The position numbers and the translations under genes were made by a program. A model generated the notes under the pieces. The model saw nothing but the letters and a program-made list of their open reading frames with translations, did not search any database and was not told the DNA's origin. A stretch of 24,798 bases of DNA from assembly GCA_046481785.1 (NCBI GenBank), contig JAWOJF010000091.1:1-24798 (forward strand). Direction: 5' to 3'. This stretch comes from JAWOJF01 sp046481785 (GTDB lineage Bacteria; Bacteroidota; Ignavibacteria; Ignavibacteriales; Ignavibacteriaceae). The stretch's first letter is position 1. Each line of letters starts with the position of its first letter. This document shows, piece after piece, positions 14,889 through 21,713 of this stretch.

Positions 14889-17006
14889 ATGAACTTACTT
14901 AGAAATTTTCAATTCGTTAGAAAAATTCAACTAGGATTTATTTTCTTAGCTGCAATTTCTACCATGGTATTGGGTATTAATTACTGGAAACTGAACGAAG
15001 TTTCAGATATTAAAGACCAGATTTTTGATGATTATGTAAAACCCCAGGAAAAAGTATATAACATTTATGCTGATTTCCAGGTTATCCAGACAGTACTGAA
15101 TCAGATGACGCATAGAGAATTTGCGAGTGAATTTAATTCAAGCCTGAAGGAATATCAGCAATTAAAAGAAAAAATTGACAAGTCATTAGAGGTGCTGCTT
15201 AACTCAGATCTTAGGGCTGATGTGAAAGAAAGCCTTTATGAAATAAAGGATATGTGGGGTAAGTATAAAGCTGAAGCAGCCGATGCTACTTTAAGCGCTA
15301 TTATGATAGAGGAATATGAAATGGCTGCCGATATAGCAGTTACTACCGGAGAAGAATTCGGAGATCAGCTTGTAGGTAAGTTTAATGTTATTAAAAACGG
15401 ATTAACCAAAAAATCTGAAATGCTTAATGAAGCGGCTGACTCCGCCTTTACATCAGCAGTTACCTTTACCATTGCGGGAGCAATTGGAGGTACAATTATT
15501 TTTATATTTTGTACCTTTATTTTAGCTCCCGCAATAACGAACCCTATTAACTATCTTAAAGGTATAGTTAAAGAGTTTTCTCTTGGCAATTACAGTGTTG
15601 AAATAAAAAATGATTCTAAAGATGAGATTGGCGAATTAACCAATCTGTTTGCACTTTTACAAAATGCACAGCAGGATAAAGTAAAAGCTGCCCAGAAAAT
15701 AGCAGACGGTATTATTGAAAAGGTTCACCCTGCTTCTGATAAAGATCTTCTTGCATTTGCTTTTAACCGAGAATTAGACACCATTGATTCTCTTCTTAAT
15801 GAATTTAAAATGCTTGTTGAAGCTAACAGGGAAGGCAATCTTGAAATTAGGGGTAATGCAAATAAATTTGCAGGCGGCTGGCGCGAAATAATTCAGGGTG
15901 CTAACTCAGTTATGGAATCTTTTATTGTACCTATTAACGAATCTGCAAAAATCCTGGATTTAATGGCTAAGGGAGATTTTACAGGAAAAGTTAAAGGTGA
16001 ATATAAAGGCACATATGAGCTGATTAAAAATAATATTAACCAGGTAAGTATTTCTCTAAACTCCGCCCTAAATGAAGTTTCTGAAACAGTTGCTTCAACA
16101 GCTTCGGCAGCAAACCAAATATCTGCAAGTACTGAAGAAATGGCTGCCGGTGCCCTTGAACAGACACAACAAACAAGTGATGTTGCTGCATCTGTAGAAC
16201 AAATGACCAAAACCATTCTTGAAAACACTTCAAATGCATCATTGGCTGCTGAAACTGCCAAGGAAGCCGGAAATAAAGCAAAAATTGGCGGTGAAGTTGT
16301 TGACAATACTATTTCGGGTATGATTAGAATTGCCGATGTTGTTAAACAGTCTGCATCCACTGTTGAAACTCTTGGTAAGAGCAGTGATGAAATTGGCGAA
16401 ATTGTACAGGTTATTGATGATATTGCTGACCAAACAAATCTTCTTGCATTAAATGCTGCAATTGAAGCCGCACGTGCCGGTGAACAGGGCAGGGGTTTTG
16501 CTGTTGTTGCAGATGAAGTTAGAAAACTTGCCGAAAGAACCACTAAAGCAACAAAAGAAATTGCCCTTATGATTAAACAGATTCAGCATGATACCGAAGT
16601 GGCTGTAAAATCGATGAAAGAAGGAACAGTTGAAGCAGACAATGGTAAGCAGCTTGCTGTACGTGCCGGAGAAGTTCTTAAAGAGATTATTGAAGGTGCT
16701 GATAAGGTATCTGAGATTGCAGTTAGTGTGGCGGCAGCAAGTGAAGAACAATCTTCTGCTGCAGAAGAAATAAGCCGTAATATTGAACTAATCAGTAATG
16801 TTGCCGGGCAGAATGCTGATGGAACCAGGCAAATTGCTAAAACTGCCGAGGAACTTAACGGATTAACTATTAACCTCGATTCACTTATCAAAAAATTCAA
16901 AATTAGCAGAAACGAAGCAAAAAAAGAGTTTGAATTTTCTTATGGGGATAAGCATGCCGGTACTAATGGAAACGGCAGCGGGAACGGCAGACCCGCAAAC
17001 AGGTAA
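14889..17006 (+). CDS. Methyl-accepting chemotaxis protein, MCP5 (four-helix-bundle periplasmic sensor)
   Basis: A 705-residue chemoreceptor. TM1 is about residues 13-31 and TM2 about 190-212; the all-helical periplasmic domain between them (YNIYADFQVIQTVLNQM ... KSLEVLLNSDLRADVKESLYEI) fits the 4HB_MCP ligand-binding type. HAMP and several HAMP-like helical units follow (to about 400, including GDFTGKVKGEYKGTYELIK), then the signalling hairpin with DEIGEIVQVIDDIADQTNLL and GRGFAVVADEVRKLAERT. The C-terminus is unlike the other four receptors: a Gly/Asn-rich flexible tail (HAGTNGNGSGNGRPANR), of the kind that can tether adaptation enzymes. The ribosome site is weak (AAAGCTACTACTATG) and a GGGGAT/ATCCCC hairpin lies 30-54 bases upstream, so translation may be controlled. 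Confidence 0.93.
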   Translation: MNLLRNFQFVRKIQLGFIFLAAISTMVLGINYWKLNEVSDIKDQIFDDYVKPQEKVYNIYADFQVIQTVLNQMTHREFASEFNSSLKEYQQLKEKIDKSLEVLLNSDLRADVKESLYEIKDMWGKYKAEAADATLSAIMIEEYEMAADIAVTTGEEFGDQLVGKFNVIKNGLTKKSEMLNEAADSAFTSAVTFTIAGAIGGTIIFIFCTFILAPAITNPINYLKGIVKEFSLGNYSVEIKNDSKDEIGELTNLFALLQNAQQDKVKAAQKIADGIIEKVHPASDKDLLAFAFNRELDTIDSLLNEFKMLVEANREGNLEIRGNANKFAGGWREIIQGANSVMESFIVPINESAKILDLMAKGDFTGKVKGEYKGTYELIKNNINQVSISLNSALNEVSETVASTASAANQISASTEEMAAGALEQTQQTSDVAASVEQMTKTILENTSNASLAAETAKEAGNKAKIGGEVVDNTISGMIRIADVVKQSASTVETLGKSSDEIGEIVQVIDDIADQTNLLALNAAIEAARAGEQGRGFAVVADEVRKLAERTTKATKEIALMIKQIQHDTEVAVKSMKEGTVEADNGKQLAVRAGEVLKEIIEGADKVSEIAVSVAAASEEQSSAAEEISRNIELISNVAGQNADGTRQIAKTAEELNGLTINLDSLIKKFKISRNEAKKEFEFSYGDKHAGTNGNGSGNGRPANR

Positions 17007-17020
17007 AGTAATTACGTCAT

Positions 17021-17070
17021 CTGGTTTGAGACTGTATAAAGAGCAGGCTCAAACCGGACTGACATTTTTG
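17021..17070 (+). terminator. Probable terminator of MCP5
   Basis: Ten-base stem CTGGTTTGAG (17021-17030) / CTCAAACCGG (17048-17057) with one T-G pair, followed by GACATTTTTGTC. The T-run is short and interrupted. Confidence 0.65.
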
Positions 17071-17145
17071 TCTGCCGCTCAAAATCCACCCTCCATTTAA
17101 CAAAAAGCTTGCAGTATAACAGCAAAATAATTCTCCTTATACCGC

Positions 17146-17172
17146 TAAAACAATGAAGAAAATTACCGATAA
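17146..17172 (+). promoter_or_regulatory. Sigma-28-like promoter for cheW2
   Basis: -35 TAAAACAA (17146-17153), exactly 11 bases, -10 ACCGATAA (17165-17172). One of the best matches in the window to the TAAA/N15/CGATAA pattern. No triple repeat. Confidence 0.68.
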
Positions 17173-17210
17173 TCTAGTAAGGCCATAAAAAGATCAGGTC
17201 AGGGGCAATT

Positions 17211-17279
17211 ATGAGCAAATCAGTTCAAAAAGAGCAAAAATACCTCTACCCATTATTGTCCCCCCGAAATGGATTTTAG
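17211..17279 (+). CDS. Possible 22-residue small ORF ahead of cheW2
   Basis: ATG at 17211 preceded by AGGGGC at good spacing, about 32 bases after the predicted transcription start; it encodes MSKSVQKEQKYLYPLLSPRN plus GF and stops at 17279, 26 bases before cheW2. It could be a leader peptide or chance. No homolog is known to me, and codon evidence is too short to judge. Confidence 0.25.
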   Translation: MSKSVQKEQKYLYPLLSPRNGF

Positions 17280-17305
17280 TAACAGCTTTTAGGAAATAAA
17301 TTATT

Positions 17306-17788
17306 ATGGAACAAAAAAATAATTCGAATGAAACACTAAATCTTATCCAACTGGTAAGCTTTAAAATAGGAAGTGAAGAATTTGGGGTAGATATTCTTAA
17401 GGTTCAGGAGATAAATAAACTTGTTCAGATAACCAAAGTGCCAAATGCTCCTTATTTTGTTGAAGGAGTTATCAATCTGCGCGGCAGAATCATTCCTATT
17501 GTTGATTTAAGAACCAGGCTTGGGTTGCCAAAAAAGGATTTTGATAAGAATACCAGAATTGTTGTAATAGATCTGCATGGAATGACGATTGGTTTTATTG
17601 TTGATGCAGTTAATGAAGTTTTGAGAATATCAAATGATATTATTGAACCCCCGCCAACAATTTCCAAAGGGATAAATGCTGATTATATCACATCAGTTGC
17701 TAAACTTGAAGACAGGCTTCTGATTCTGCTTGACCTTGAAAAGCTGTTAAGCGAAGAAGAAAAAGAGAAGCTTGTTGAAGCTGCATAA
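17306..17788 (+). CDS. cheW: Chemotaxis adaptor protein CheW (second copy)
   Basis: A 160-residue single CheW-domain adaptor, with TAGGAAAT as ribosome site. The landmarks are QLVSFKIGSEEFGVDILKVQEI, VPNAPYFVEGVINLRGRIIPIVDLR and LEDRLLILLDLEKLL. It is nearly the same as the CheW at 10928-11407 in the core, with differences clustered at the N-terminus, after LRTRLG and at the C-terminus (SEEEKEKLVEAA). It has its own promoter and a terminator at 17802, so it is transcribed apart from the cheR-cheA operon that follows. It probably serves the MCP5/core side of the system, though both copies may work with all receptors. Confidence 0.95.
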   Translation: MEQKNNSNETLNLIQLVSFKIGSEEFGVDILKVQEINKLVQITKVPNAPYFVEGVINLRGRIIPIVDLRTRLGLPKKDFDKNTRIVVIDLHGMTIGFIVDAVNEVLRISNDIIEPPPTISKGINADYITSVAKLEDRLLILLDLEKLLSEEEKEKLVEAA

Positions 17789-17801
17789 ATAATAAACAAG
17801 G

Positions 17802-17830
17802 GCAATCATAAAGATTGCTTATTTTCTTTC
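17802..17830 (+). terminator. Terminator between cheW2 and the HEAT-cheR operon
   Basis: Stem GCAATC (17802-17807) / GATTGC (17813-17818), 5-base loop, followed by TTATTTTCTTTC. Confidence 0.75.
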
Positions 17831-17847
17831 ATCCGGGCTCTTTTGTA

Positions 17848-17874
17848 TAAAATAAATCGAAAAAGATTCGATAA
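17848..17874 (+). promoter_or_regulatory. Sigma-28-like promoter for the core chemotaxis operon
   Basis: -35 TAAAATAA (17848-17855), 11 bases, -10 TTCGATAA (17867-17874). It begins 18 bases after the cheW2 terminator and ends 28 bases before the ATG at 17903, so it sits inside the longer TTG-started reading frame and argues against that start. Confidence 0.65.
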
Positions 17875-17902
17875 TATTTTAGAACTATACACGTTTGGCA
17901 AT

Positions 17903-19294
17903 ATGAATGAATCAAAGGCTCCAATAGAAATTTTAAAATCAGGTAACCCCGAAGAAATAATTAATCTTCTTGAAAGCCTTGAGATAAGCAGCTTAAATGA
18001 CGAAGCTTTTGAAGTTTTGTGCGCCTTGATTGAAGATGAAGATAAAGGCATACAAAATGCATTGTCATTTTTTTTACTTGTTAATTATGACAACAGGACA
18101 TCTGATTTTTTATTAAAATATATTTCCTCCGGCAATATTGGTATAAGAAATCTTGCAGGAGATATACTGGCTAAACTAGGTTCAAAATCAACCTCAGCCT
18201 TAATACGGTTTTTATCCATTTCAAAAGATAATGATGATCTTAAGTTTGTTATTGATCTTTTAGGACTTATTTGCGATCCCCGTTCAAGCGAAAAGATTAT
18301 CGAAATACTTTCCCGTTCTGAAAATGAAAATGTTATTATAGCATGCCTTGAAGCTTTAGGCAACCTTAAGAGTGAAGAGTCTATTGACTACCTGGTAATG
18401 TCATATGAAAAGAATGACCTTTTCAGGCCCAATGTAATTGAAGCTCTGGGAAAAATCGGCTCTAAACAAGCTCTCGATTTTCTGAACCAAAAATATTTAA
18501 TTGAAGATGACTTTATAAAGTTTTCGATAATTGAAAGCCTGGGATATATTGGCGACGAAGAAACTTTTTTCTTCCTTCTTGCAGAACTTAACCAGGCCGA
18601 AGGCCCCCTGGTTTGGCCGCTAATAGCCTCAATTTATCATCTCAAGGAAAAATTCGGCTTTGATATACCCTTTGATGAAAAAATGAAAAATGCAGTAGTT
18701 CAAACTATTTCTGCCGGAGATCCTTATTATAAAAAAGTTGCCGGTTATCTTGTTACAATATTTGAAGACAGGGAAATTAACCTTGCATGCTTAAAGATAT
18801 ACGGTGAAGATGCCGAACTGGATGAGATAATTAAAAGTAAATTTCATGAGTACAGAAAAGATAAACTGCTTGATATTACAGCAATTATTGATGAACAGCC
18901 GGATAATCTGTTGTCATTGCTAATTCTTCTTCAGGAAGTTCTGGACAATTACCAATATAATGAAATAACAGTTACCGACCTGGAATACAGAAATCTTATC
19001 GATTCCATTACAAAATGTCTTGAGAGTGCAGACGAAGAGGTAAGAAAAAATGCAATGAGCCTGTTATTTTCAATAGAAAGCAATACTGCATTACTGTTTA
19101 TTGATACAATGGTTCAAGATGATAATATATGGAACAAACTTCACCTGCTTGACTTAATCTGCAGCCTCAAATATGAAAAAATAAAAGATGCACTTGAGAT
19201 ATTATCAAAGGATGAAAACGAAATGGTTTCCGAAAGGGCAAAATCTTTGATTGAAGAAAACAAACAATACGCTATTGATACAGAAATAAAATGA
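17903..19294 (+). CDS. HEAT-repeat scaffold protein at the head of the chemotaxis operon
   Basis: The frame is open from a TTG at 17843, but the ATG at 17903 (463 residues) is preferred because the predicted promoter lies between the two. The ribosome site is weak (TTGGCAATATG). The protein is soluble and built of paired helices of the HEAT type: repeats can be read around AGDILAKLGSKSTSALIRFL, DLLGLICDPRSSEKIIEIL, CLEALGNLKSEESIDYLV, VIEALGKIGSKQALDFL and IIESLGYIGDEETFFFLL; the C-terminal third is more diverged but still helical. There are no catalytic motifs. It overlaps cheR by four bases (ATGA), so the two are likely made together. HEAT proteins act as protein-binding scaffolds; a role in placing CheR or receptors is inferred from position only. 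Confidence 0.82.
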   Translation: MNESKAPIEILKSGNPEEIINLLESLEISSLNDEAFEVLCALIEDEDKGIQNALSFFLLVNYDNRTSDFLLKYISSGNIGIRNLAGDILAKLGSKSTSALIRFLSISKDNDDLKFVIDLLGLICDPRSSEKIIEILSRSENENVIIACLEALGNLKSEESIDYLVMSYEKNDLFRPNVIEALGKIGSKQALDFLNQKYLIEDDFIKFSIIESLGYIGDEETFFFLLAELNQAEGPLVWPLIASIYHLKEKFGFDIPFDEKMKNAVVQTISAGDPYYKKVAGYLVTIFEDREINLACLKIYGEDAELDEIIKSKFHEYRKDKLLDITAIIDEQPDNLLSLLILLQEVLDNYQYNEITVTDLEYRNLIDSITKCLESADEEVRKNAMSLLFSIESNTALLFIDTMVQDDNIWNKLHLLDLICSLKYEKIKDALEILSKDENEMVSERAKSLIEENKQYAIDTEIK

Positions 19295-20184
19295 GTTTAA
19301 CAACAAACGCAGCACTAGCTAATATATCATCAGGGTTATCCTCAAGTATCCACAATCTGTCGGATGAATCTTTCGCAAAACTGCGGAAATACATTTATGA
19401 TAATTGCGGTATTTATTTTCAGGATAACAAAAAGTATCTGCTTGAAAGCCGGCTGATTAAAAGAATAACATTCCTTGGGCTCTCCTCTTTTGATGAATAC
19501 TTTGATTATATAAGGTTTAATGTTAATAGTCAGCTTGAAAAAAAGTTTTTGTATGAGGCAATTACAATTAATGAAACCTTCTTCTTCCGGAATCAGCCTC
19601 AGCTTGATGCTTTAATTACAAAAATATTACCCGAAATTATACAGGAAAAAAGAAGAATAGGAAGAAATAAAATTAGAATCTGGAGCGCTGCATCATCTTC
19701 AGGCGAGGAAGCATATTCAGTGGCAATTTCAATAGTTGATCTGCTGAAAATAAAATACCCTGAATTTGAATATGAAATTGTGGGTACCGATATAAATCAT
19801 GCAGTTGTAGAAACAGCCAGGAATGCAGTTTACAGGGAATATTCAATCAGAAATACTCCTGCTCATTACCTGAAGAAATATTTTAAATCTAAAGATAACA
19901 CTTATGTTCTTGATCCTAATATAAAAAAGATGGTGCAGTTTAAGGTTCTGAATTTATATGATGATGCAGCAATGAAAGCTATGAGCAGCTTTGATATTAT
20001 TTTTTGTGCAAACGTACTTATCTATTTCGATCTTACATCAAAGGTAAAGGTTGTTTCGCACTTGTATAATTCATTAAACAAGGGGGGGTACCTCTTTATC
20101 GGCTACTCTGAAACCCTTCATACTGTATCTAAAGCATTTAAGCTGGTAAGCTTTACAAAAACAATTGGGTATAAAAAGGAGTAG
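19291..20184 (+). CDS. cheR: Chemotaxis protein methyltransferase CheR
   Basis: A 297-residue S-adenosylmethionine-dependent enzyme that methylates glutamates on receptor signalling helices, the counterpart of CheB. The N-terminal helical domain (about 25-85) is followed by ITINETFFFR, the SAM-binding motif RIWSAASSSGEEAYS, the acidic EIVGTDIN loop, FDIIFCANVLIYF and GGYLFIGYSE. The cysteine usual in the SAM motif (A-C-S-T-G-E-E-P-Y) is replaced by Ala-Ser here (AASSSGEEAYS), which is a variant rather than loss. The ATG overlaps the HEAT gene stop codon. The first 20 residues (NAALANISSGLSSS) precede the family start and are of low complexity. Confidence 0.95.
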   Translation: MSLTTNAALANISSGLSSSIHNLSDESFAKLRKYIYDNCGIYFQDNKKYLLESRLIKRITFLGLSSFDEYFDYIRFNVNSQLEKKFLYEAITINETFFFRNQPQLDALITKILPEIIQEKRRIGRNKIRIWSAASSSGEEAYSVAISIVDLLKIKYPEFEYEIVGTDINHAVVETARNAVYREYSIRNTPAHYLKKYFKSKDNTYVLDPNIKKMVQFKVLNLYDDAAMKAMSSFDIIFCANVLIYFDLTSKVKVVSHLYNSLNKGGYLFIGYSETLHTVSKAFKLVSFTKTIGYKKE

Positions 20185-20195
20185 ATAGTAAAAAG

Positions 20196-20561
20196 ATGAA
20201 AAAGGTAATTTTAGTTGCTGATGATTCTCCATCAATCAGAAAGTTTATTTCTTTTGCTCTTACTCTAAAAGGATTTGAAATCATAACCGTTTCAGACGGC
20301 ATGGAGGCCCTTGAAAAACTTCCTACAGAAAAAGTTAGTTTGGTAATTACAGATTTGAATATGCCGAATGTTGATGGTTATGAACTGATAAAAACAATTA
20401 GAGCAAATGAAGATTTTAAAGATATTCCGATAATAATACTATCATCCCTGGCAGGGAGCAATGAAATTGAACAGGGTATATCATGCGGGGCAAACTCTTA
20501 TCTTATTAAGCCCTTCGACCCTAAAAGAATAGTATATGAAGTTTCAAAATATTTAAACTGA
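20196..20561 (+). CDS. Single-domain response regulator (CheY-like receiver)
   Basis: A 121-residue stand-alone receiver domain. The acidic pair D9/D10, the phosphoryl-accepting D53 (in LVITDLNMPNVDG), the switch serine S83/S84 and K105 (SYLIKPFDP) are all in place. It lies 11 bases after cheR and 7 before the next receiver. It resembles the second receiver (20569) less than expected for a recent duplicate; the DLNMP motif and the SSLAG segment differ from the classical motor CheY. It may therefore be a phosphate sink for CheA or a regulator of another target. No DNA-binding or output domain is present. Confidence 0.93.
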   Translation: MKKVILVADDSPSIRKFISFALTLKGFEIITVSDGMEALEKLPTEKVSLVITDLNMPNVDGYELIKTIRANEDFKDIPIIILSSLAGSNEIEQGISCGANSYLIKPFDPKRIVYEVSKYLN

Positions 20562-20568
20562 GGTTAAT

Positions 20569-20946
20569 ATGTCCTTGAGATTTTTAGTTGTAGATGATTC
20601 CGTTACCATGCGGAGAATTGTTGTTAATTCGTTAAAAAACCTTGGCTATGAAGATTTTGTTGAGGCTAGTGACGGTAAAGAAGCACTTGAAAAACTGGCT
20701 TCCGATGATTCTATAAATTTTGTTATTACAGACTGGAATATGCCTGTTATTTCGGGCCTTGAACTTACTAAATCTATTAGATCTGACGATCGTTATACTA
20801 AACTGCCTATTCTTATGGTTACAACACGCGGAGTAAAAGAAGATATTATTGAAGCCCTGCAGGCACGGGTAAACAATTATGTTGTTAAGCCTTTTACACC
20901 GCATATATTAAAAGAAAAAATTGATCAAATACTAGCAGCATCATAA
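20569..20946 (+). CDS. cheY: Chemotaxis response regulator CheY
   Basis: A 125-residue receiver. D9/D10, phospho-acceptor D55, T85 and K107 are present, and the motifs FVITDWNMPVISGLEL and NNYVVKPFTP closely follow classical motor-binding CheY, so this is the likely output protein that binds the flagellar switch. GAGGTT is the ribosome site, 7 bases after the previous stop. It is followed after 10 bases by cheZ, its phosphatase, which fits a substrate-enzyme pair in one operon. Confidence 0.95.
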   Translation: MSLRFLVVDDSVTMRRIVVNSLKNLGYEDFVEASDGKEALEKLASDDSINFVITDWNMPVISGLELTKSIRSDDRYTKLPILMVTTRGVKEDIIEALQARVNNYVVKPFTPHILKEKIDQILAAS

Positions 20947-20956
20947 AGGTGAAAAA

Positions 20957-21706
20957 ATGAACGCTCCCACAAATATGGCAGAACTTTTTAACAAATTAAA
21001 TGATTTGAAATCTGTTTTCAGGTATGGCGAAAGATTAATACCTATTGTACAAAGCCTGATTGACTTTATGAGAGATACCGTGCCTTTGCTTGAAAAGATA
21101 AATTCTTCAATAGCAGAAAGCACTAATAAGATACCTAAAGCTACAAACCAGATTAACAATGTTACAAGTGCAACTGAGCTGGCTACAACGGAAATACTGG
21201 ACCTTGTTGATGCTATATCAGGCGATGCAAGCATAGTTGAAAAGGTTTTGCTTGACCTGATTAAAAGAGAAGAGGAAAAGAAAAAGCTGCAGGATCAGAT
21301 ACTTTCTGAAGTTGCTTCACTAAACGGAACTGCCTCACTGGTAAAAAAATATTTTGAATTATCGGACGTATCAGTTAATATTAGCCCTATAATGAGCTTA
21401 TTTGCAAAAATAAAAAGTGATGCCTACAATATAACAATGTCTCTTCAGGTTCAGGATATTACCTCCCAGCAACTGGCTGCTGTAAATCATTTAATTGAGT
21501 CAGTGCAGGATAAACTTGCTTCTTTATTGTATAATTTCCAGGAAACAAGTTTTAAGGGTGCTGAATCAGTCGAATTTGATTCCAGGGGCCATACTTTTAA
21601 TCCTGAGGCAAGGTATGATAAATCGGATGAAAAGCAGCAAATAGTTGATTCCCTGGTTAAATCTACAGTGGCTACCCAGGATGAGATAGATAAACTTTTT
21701 TCGTAA
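20957..21706 (+). CDS. cheZ: Protein phosphatase CheZ (CheY-P phosphatase)
   Basis: A 249-residue all-helical protein. The CheZ signature is visible: residues 64-87 (NQINNVTSATELATTEILDL) match the start of the long hairpin, and QVQDITSQQL contains the catalytic pair, here D167 and Q171 in the same D-x-x-x-Q spacing as D143/Q147 of E. coli. The C-terminus ATQDEIDKLFS resembles the short CheY-binding helix at the end of CheZ (QDQVDDLL), joined by a flexible linker (about 195-235). It removes the phosphoryl group from CheY-P to end the signal. It lies between cheY and cheA. CheZ is best known from Proteobacteria, but diverged forms occur elsewhere; recognition here rests on these motifs. Confidence 0.87.
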   Translation: MNAPTNMAELFNKLNDLKSVFRYGERLIPIVQSLIDFMRDTVPLLEKINSSIAESTNKIPKATNQINNVTSATELATTEILDLVDAISGDASIVEKVLLDLIKREEEKKKLQDQILSEVASLNGTASLVKKYFELSDVSVNISPIMSLFAKIKSDAYNITMSLQVQDITSQQLAAVNHLIESVQDKLASLLYNFQETSFKGAESVEFDSRGHTFNPEARYDKSDEKQQIVDSLVKSTVATQDEIDKLFS

Positions 21707-21713
21707 AGGGGTT

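Noticed and set aside
17843..17902. TTG start giving a longer HEAT protein
   Set aside because: The extra 20 codons cover the predicted promoter and follow directly on a terminator; ATG at 17903 is the better start.
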